Of a DNA stretch of 5,295 nt, positions 1 through 5,295 are shown in pieces (position 1 is the stretch's first letter; every line of letters begins with the position of its first letter). The DNA is from Sandaracinaceae bacterium (GTDB lineage: Bacteria; Myxococcota_A; Polyangia; Polyangiales; JAFGIB01). The notes under the pieces were generated by a model that was given only the letters and a program-made list of their open reading frames with translations, did no database searches and was not told where the DNA came from. The DNA is taken from assembly GCA_017881145.1 (NCBI GenBank), contig JADGRG010000403.1:1-5295 (forward strand), written 5' to 3'. Position numbers and translations under genes: made by a program.

Positions 1-1749
1 CATGGCGCGAGCAGCAGCGGCGCAAGCATCTTCGTCGAGCCGCGTGCCGTCGTCACGCAATGCAACCGCCTGAAGATGGCGGAAGGCGAACGCGAGCGCG
101 AGGAGCTGCGGGTGCTGACGGTGATCTCGGAGCTCTTGCGCGAACGCGTACCCGTGCTGCGCGCGGCAGCCGCTGCGATCGACCTTCTCGATCTGCGCAA
201 TGCCGCGGCTGCGCTCGGTCGAGATTTCCGCGGCGTCGTTCCCGAGCTCAGCGAAGAGCCGTGCGCAAAGCTACTCGCGGCCCGCCATCCACTGCTCGCT
301 CTCGACAGGGCTGAGGTCGTACCCAACGACATCGACGTTGAGGCCGGACACGGCCTCGTGATCTCCGGCCCGAACGCGGGCGGCAAGACGGTGGTGCTCA
401 AGACGCTCGGCTTATGCAGCCTGATGCTGCGCTGTGGTTTGCCGCTGCCCGTCGCGGAAGGCAGCAGGCTCGGCCACTTCGACTCGATCTTGACCGAGCT
501 CGGCGACGAGCAATCCACCGCCACGAATCTCTCGACTTTTTCGGCGCACGTGAAGAATCTCGCGCGCATTCTGGCTGCCGCAAACGGCCACTCGCTCGTG
601 CTCCTCGACGAGGTGGCGACGGGCACCGATCCTGGTCAGGGGGCAGCACTGGCCTGCGCTGTGGTGGATGCGCTCTGCAACCAAGGCGCAGCGCTCGTGG
701 TCACTACACACTACGAAGCACTCAAAGCGTTTGCGCTGCAAGATGCGCGGCTGCGCTCCGCCTCCGTCAGCTTCGATACCGAACGCATGGAACCGACGTT
801 TCAGCTCCTGCTCGGCGTGCCGGGTGCGTCGAGCGCGCTGCTGGTTGCGCGCCGCTTCGGGCTGCCTGCGCACGTGGTCGACGCCGCCGAACGCTTCTTG
901 CCGCAGCAATCACGCGACTTCGAGGCGCTGGTGCAGGAGCTGAGCAAAGCGGCCAACAACTTGCGCAGGCAGGAGAGCGCGCTTGCGATTGAACGGGCGG
1001 CACTCATCGCAGAGCGGCGCGACTACGAGGCCCGCGCATCCCAGCTGCGCGAACAGAGCAAGCACAAGCTCACCAAGGAAGCCGAGAAGCTGATGGCCGA
1101 GCTGCGACAAGCTCGCGACGAGCTTGACTTGGCGCGCCAAGCACTGCGCCCTGGGTCGGCAGCGGACCTCTCGGCCACACAAAACCAGCTGCGCGAAATC
1201 GCGGCGCGGGTTGCTGCCGGTTCCGAGATCGCGAGCGCCGTTGCGCCGGAACCCGTGGCCGGATTGCCAACCGCAGCAGCCACGGACCTCAAGGTCGGCG
1301 CGCGCGTCTACGTGCCTCGGCTGCGCGCGGAAGGCATGATCGTCGAAGCGCCCAGCAAGGGAAAAGCACTGGTTTCCGTCGGTGCGATGAAGCTCTGGGT
1401 CGACGTCGAGGAGCTACGAGCTTCGATCGAGAGCAAAGCCAACGATGCCAAGACGCCCGTGCGTGCCGCTGTGGCGCGCGAGCTGCAGGATGCGCGCGCG
1501 AACGACAACACCTTGGATCTGCGCGGTCTGCGCGCCGACGACGCGCTGCTGCTGCTGGATAGCTTCATCGACCGCCTCTACGCGAGCCCGGCGAAGGTCG
1601 GCTACGTGTTGCACGGACACGGCACGGGCGCGTTACGCAGCGTGGTGCGCGAGCATCTTCGCCACGCACTGCCCTACGTGAGTGAGAGCCGGCCTGGCAC
1701 GCACGATGAGGGTGGCGACGCCGTCACCGCCTTCTACCTCACCCACTGA
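1..1749 (+). CDS. mutS2: MutS2, ATPase and Smr-domain protein (5' end outside window)
   Basis: The reading frame is open from base 1, well before its first ATG at 76. The codons before that ATG already encode the family-typical HGASSSGASIFVEP stretch, so the gene starts upstream; about 200 N-terminal residues are missing compared with the usual ~780. Numbering from the first visible codon, the Walker A motif GPNAGGKT is at 123-130, the NLSTFS signature region at 176-181, Walker B LVLLDE at 199-204, and the TTH switch at 235-237. A charged coiled coil lies at about 300-375, a KOW-like beta domain at about 430-475, and a C-terminal Smr domain at about 503-580 with LDLRG (505-509) and HGHGTG (538-543). 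Known for the family: MutS2 dimers bind branched DNA, the Smr domain has nuclease activity, and B. subtilis MutS2 (RqcU) acts on collided ribosomes. It lacks the MutS mismatch-recognition domain, so classical mismatch repair is unlikely. All catalytic motifs visible here are intact. It converges on the kinase gene. Confidence 0.96.
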   Translation, partial: HGASSSGASIFVEPRAVVTQCNRLKMAEGEREREELRVLTVISELLRERVPVLRAAAAAIDLLDLRNAAAALGRDFRGVVPELSEEPCAKLLAARHPLLALDRAEVVPNDIDVEAGHGLVISGPNAGGKTVVLKTLGLCSLMLRCGLPLPVAEGSRLGHFDSILTELGDEQSTATNLSTFSAHVKNLARILAAANGHSLVLLDEVATGTDPGQGAALACAVVDALCNQGAALVVTTHYEALKAFALQDARLRSASVSFDTERMEPTFQLLLGVPGASSALLVARRFGLPAHVVDAAERFLPQQSRDFEALVQELSKAANNLRRQESALAIERAALIAERRDYEARASQLREQSKHKLTKEAEKLMAELRQARDELDLARQALRPGSAADLSATQNQLREIAARVAAGSEIASAVAPEPVAGLPTAAATDLKVGARVYVPRLRAEGMIVEAPSKGKALVSVGAMKLWVDVEELRASIESKANDAKTPVRAAVARELQDARANDNTLDLRGLRADDALLLLDSFIDRLYASPAKVGYVLHGHGTGALRSVVREHLRHALPYVSESRPGTHDEGGDAVTAFYLTH

Positions 1750-1754
1750 TGACG

Positions 1755-1782
1755 CTCGAACGTTCGTCGAGGTTCGATCTCG
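1755..1782. terminator. Weak hairpins in the mutS2/kinase convergent gap
   Basis: The 46-bp gap between the two convergent stop codons holds a perfect 10-bp palindrome, CGAACGTTCG, at 1757-1766. Two alternative short stems overlap it: CTCGA/TCGAG (1755-1759 with 1767-1771) and CGAG/CTCG (1768-1771 with 1779-1782). No T-run follows on either strand, so this is not a standard intrinsic terminator. It could be a weak bidirectional stop, or termination may be Rho-dependent. Confidence 0.2.
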
Positions 1783-1795
1783 CCCGGACACGGCT

Positions 1796-3439
<1,644 letters not shown>

Positions 3440-3508
3440 CGAAATAGACGGCCAGAGAGTATCAAAGCGGCCCTAGCCGAGCAATCCCAGCCACACGCTC
3501 GCGCCCGC

Positions 3509-3524
3509 TTACGCAATAACGTCA
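3509..3524. promoter_or_regulatory. Imperfect AT-rich dyad, possible operator
   Basis: TTACG-N6-CGTCA matches a perfect inverted repeat at four of five arm positions and sits in a locally AT-rich patch near the middle of the divergent region. It is about 58 nt upstream of the mutL start and 69 nt upstream of the kinase start. Its position fits a regulator-binding site, but the dyad is short and could occur by chance. Confidence 0.2.
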
Positions 3525-3546
3525 TGCACGCGAGAATCCCCGTGGA

Positions 3547-3575
3547 TTGCGCGCCTGGGGTCCACTTGCTAGGGT
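3547..3575 (+). promoter_or_regulatory. Candidate mutL promoter, possibly leaderless
   Basis: TTGCGC (3547-3552) and TAGGGT (3570-3575) are separated by 17 bp and resemble a degenerate sigma-70 promoter of the TANNNT type. Transcription would start at about 3582-3583, at the mutL ATG itself. The same bases AGGG (3571-3574) lie 8 nt before the ATG and could instead be a poor Shine-Dalgarno sequence. The sequence alone does not decide between these readings. Confidence 0.3.
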
Positions 3576-3582
3576 CCGCCGG

Positions 3583-5295
3583 ATGGCTGCCCGCATCCGC
3601 ATCCTGGACGCGGCCCTGGCGGATCAGATCGCGGCCGGCGAAGTGGTCGAACGCCCGGCGAGCGTCGTCAAGGAACTGCTCGAAAACGCGATCGATGCCG
3701 CAGCACAGCGCATCGTGATCGAGATTGAGGAGGGCGGCTGCAAGCTGGTGCGCGTGACCGACGATGGCACCGGCATGCCGCGCCAGGATGCCCTGCTTTG
3801 CGTTCAGCGTCATGCCACCAGCAAGCTCGCTTCGGTCGAAGATCTCTTTGCCATCAAGACGCTGGGCTTCCGCGGCGAGGCGCTCCCGTCGATAGCCTCG
3901 GTGTCGCGTTTCTGCCTGACTACGCGGCCGCACGATGAAGTGAGCGGGACGCGCGTCCGGGTGGAAGGTGGCGCTCCGGCCGACCCGAGCGAAATCGGGT
4001 GCGCGCCAGGCACCAGCATGGAGGTGCGCGATCTCTTCTACAACGTACCGGCACGGCTGAAGTTCCTGAAGTCGAGACCGACCGAGAGCGCGCATGTGAG
4101 CAGCGTCTGTCTGCGCGCAGCCTTGGCTCACCCCGAGTGCGCGATTCGACTGATCCGAGACGGCCGCACTGCTCAGGATTTCCTGCGCGCCACTTCCGTG
4201 TTGGAGCGAGTCCACGAAGCATTTCCGGACGAGAAGCTGGTCGCTTACCAGGGCAGCTTCGATGGTGTGCAGCTGACGGCGGCGTTCGGCGCACCAGAAC
4301 GGGCACGCTCCGGGTCAGTGCAGCTGCACCTCTTCGTGAACCACAGGCCGGTGCGCGACACGGCGCTAGCGCGCGCGGTGGCCTACGCGTACGGCAGCGT
4401 GCTGCCACCGGGGCGCTTTCCGTGCGGAGCGCTCTATCTGGAGCTCGATCCGAGCGAAGTCGACGTCAATGTCCACCCGCAGAAGCTCGAAGTGCGCTTC
4501 GCTCGTGGGCGCGCGGTGCTGGACGGCCTCACCCGCTTTCTCGCCAAGCAGCTTGGAACCTCGGCTTGGAGCGGACCTGCGGCGCGCAACCAGAGCTACT
4601 GGAACGACCGCCTCAGCCCCGCACCACGGCCGAGTGACCCAAGCTCGGCGGCCGGAGAATCACAGCCCTGGGCATCGACGCAAGGCGCGCGGCTCGTGGC
4701 CGGCGCCAGCGCCGAAGCACCGGCTGCGGACGCGGACGCGGACCCTTGGCAGTTGCGCGGACCCACTTCGCGCCCGCAGGCGAGTGCGACACAGCCTGAT
4801 CGCGTCGCCGAGCGCACGCTGCTGGGCGCGAGTGGGTTCTTCGGCTCCCTACGAGCGCTCGGACAGTCGCGCCGCATGTTCGTGATCTGCGAGGGAGAAA
4901 CCGGCATCCACATCCTCGATCAGCACGCGGCCGACGAGCGAGTTCGTTTCGACCGCTTGCGCCGCGCGCACGCGGAGCGCTCCGTGAAGATCCAGCGCCT
5001 ACTCTTCCCCGAGCGAGTCGAGTGCACCGAGCTCGAAGCCCTGGCCGTGGAAGAGCACGGGGCAGAGCTCGCCAACGTCGGTCTCGAATGCACGCGCATC
5101 GGTCCGACCACCGTCACCGTGGCCACCGTTCCCGCCCTCTTGCTGCGTGCGTCGCCCGTGCGTCTCTTGCGCGACGTGCTGGCGGAACGTGCGCGCTCCG
5201 GCGAACGAGCGTTCGCAGACGCTGTAGACATGGCGCTTGCGACCATGGCTTGCCACGGCGCGATTCGAGCAGGAGATGCACTTTCCACCGAAGAG
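3583..5295 (+). CDS. mutL: MutL, DNA mismatch repair ATPase/endonuclease (3' end outside window)
   Basis: The frame is open from ATG 3583 to the window edge, giving 571 residues without a stop. This start gives the family N-terminus (ILDAALADQIAAGEVVERP), and an in-frame TAA at 3517 limits upstream extension; TTG 3547 is a less likely alternative. The GHKL ATPase domain has all motifs: E31 and N35 in KELLEN, D60 in DDGTG (60-64), RHATSK (76-81), GFRGEAL (95-101), GT (143-144) with DLFYNVPAR (150-158), FVNHRPV (251-257), and VDVNVHPQK with K301 near the nucleotide. A variable Ala/Pro/Asp-rich linker spans about 325-415. The C-terminal domain has DQHAADE (446-452), a QRLLFP clamp-binding motif (471-476) and ACHGAIRAGDALS (556-568). 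Known for the family: MutL couples MutS to strand nicking, and DQHA-type MutLs cut DNA themselves. About 40-50 residues, including the expected CPHGRP motif, lie beyond the window. It has no operon partner within the window. Confidence 0.97.
   Translation, partial: MAARIRILDAALADQIAAGEVVERPASVVKELLENAIDAAAQRIVIEIEEGGCKLVRVTDDGTGMPRQDALLCVQRHATSKLASVEDLFAIKTLGFRGEALPSIASVSRFCLTTRPHDEVSGTRVRVEGGAPADPSEIGCAPGTSMEVRDLFYNVPARLKFLKSRPTESAHVSSVCLRAALAHPECAIRLIRDGRTAQDFLRATSVLERVHEAFPDEKLVAYQGSFDGVQLTAAFGAPERARSGSVQLHLFVNHRPVRDTALARAVAYAYGSVLPPGRFPCGALYLELDPSEVDVNVHPQKLEVRFARGRAVLDGLTRFLAKQLGTSAWSGPAARNQSYWNDRLSPAPRPSDPSSAAGESQPWASTQGARLVAGASAEAPAADADADPWQLRGPTSRPQASATQPDRVAERTLLGASGFFGSLRALGQSRRMFVICEGETGIHILDQHAADERVRFDRLRRAHAERSVKIQRLLFPERVECTELEALAVEEHGAELANVGLECTRIGPTTVTVATVPALLLRASPVRLLRDVLAERARSGERAFADAVDMALATMACHGAIRAGDALSTEE
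4726..4743 (+). repeat. Three tandem GCGGAC hexamers within mutL
   Basis: GCGGAC is repeated three times in frame and encodes Ala-Asp three times (residues 382-387), in the disordered linker between the ATPase and endonuclease domains. Gain or loss of a unit would keep the frame. Confidence 0.85.

Larger units (their letters stand above)
3467..3579. repeat. Inverted pair of GCTAGGG(T)CCGC motifs, one facing each divergent gene
   Basis: GCTAGGGTCCGC occurs at 3568-3579 on the plus strand, just before mutL. GCTAGGGCCGC, the same motif minus one T, occurs on the minus strand at 3477-3467, upstream of the kinase gene. The arms are about 90 bp apart and point toward their own genes. They could be regulator sites, shared promoter elements or a chance match. 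The spacing to the start codon differs: 3 nt for mutL and 27 nt for the kinase gene. Confidence 0.4.
3440..3582. promoter_or_regulatory. Divergent intergenic region between the kinase gene and mutL
   Basis: This 143-bp region must hold the start signals of both divergent genes, unless the kinase start is shared with other signals. On the minus strand, GATACT (3463-3458) is a possible -10 for the kinase, with TTGCTC (3484-3479) as a poor -35; the 15-nt spacing is short, so this is weak. On the plus strand the mutL candidates are listed separately. No tRNA, small RNA or overlooked ORF is evident. Confidence 0.6.

Noticed and set aside
412..909. Minus-strand ORF (165 codons) opposite the MutS2 ATPase domain
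   Set aside because: It lies entirely within the conserved MutS2 coding region and shows no family features.
1750..1795. Strong intrinsic terminator between convergent genes
   Set aside because: Only 4-6 bp stems and no T-run are present; kept as a low-confidence feature only.

Overview
This window is ordinary-looking, gene-dense, GC-rich chromosomal DNA with three protein genes: the 3' part of mutS2 (+), a complete membrane-anchored Hanks-type serine/threonine kinase gene (-), and the 5' part of mutL (+). The source is probably a member of the Myxococcota (the former deltaproteobacterial myxobacteria). The strong GC bias, with many long shadow reading frames, fits this. So does the kinase architecture: an N-terminal Cys cluster, then a kinase domain, a transmembrane helix, a Pro/Ala-rich linker and a PEGA-like domain. 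This placement is an inference, because no rRNA or other phylogenetic marker is present.

Layout. Positions 1-1749 encode the last 582 residues of MutS2: the end of the core/lever region, the ABC-type ATPase, a coiled coil, a KOW-like domain and a C-terminal Smr nuclease domain. A 46-bp gap (1750-1795) with only weak hairpins separates it from the convergent kinase gene (1796-3439, minus strand, 547 residues). A 143-bp divergent intergenic region (3440-3582) holds the upstream regions of the kinase gene and of mutL. It contains a short motif repeated in inverted orientation, once facing each gene, and a small AT-rich dyad. mutL begins at 3583 and runs off the right edge after 571 codons. It has an intact GHKL ATPase domain, a variable linker and most of an endonuclease-type C-terminal domain.

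Function. MutL carries the metal-binding DQHA motif and a QxxLxP clamp-binding motif. It is therefore the self-nicking type found in bacteria without MutH, as opposed to the E. coli type. MutS2 is a MutS paralogue that does not do classical mismatch repair; it is linked to recombination control and, in Bacillus, to rescue of collided ribosomes. The kinase lies between two DNA-transaction genes but is on the opposite strand from both, so it is not in an operon with either. Any functional link would have to come through the shared divergent promoter region with mutL. I see no clear undescribed system here. The most useful leads are the mirrored promoter motif, the possible leaderless start of mutL, and the residue-level variation in the MutL nuclease site.
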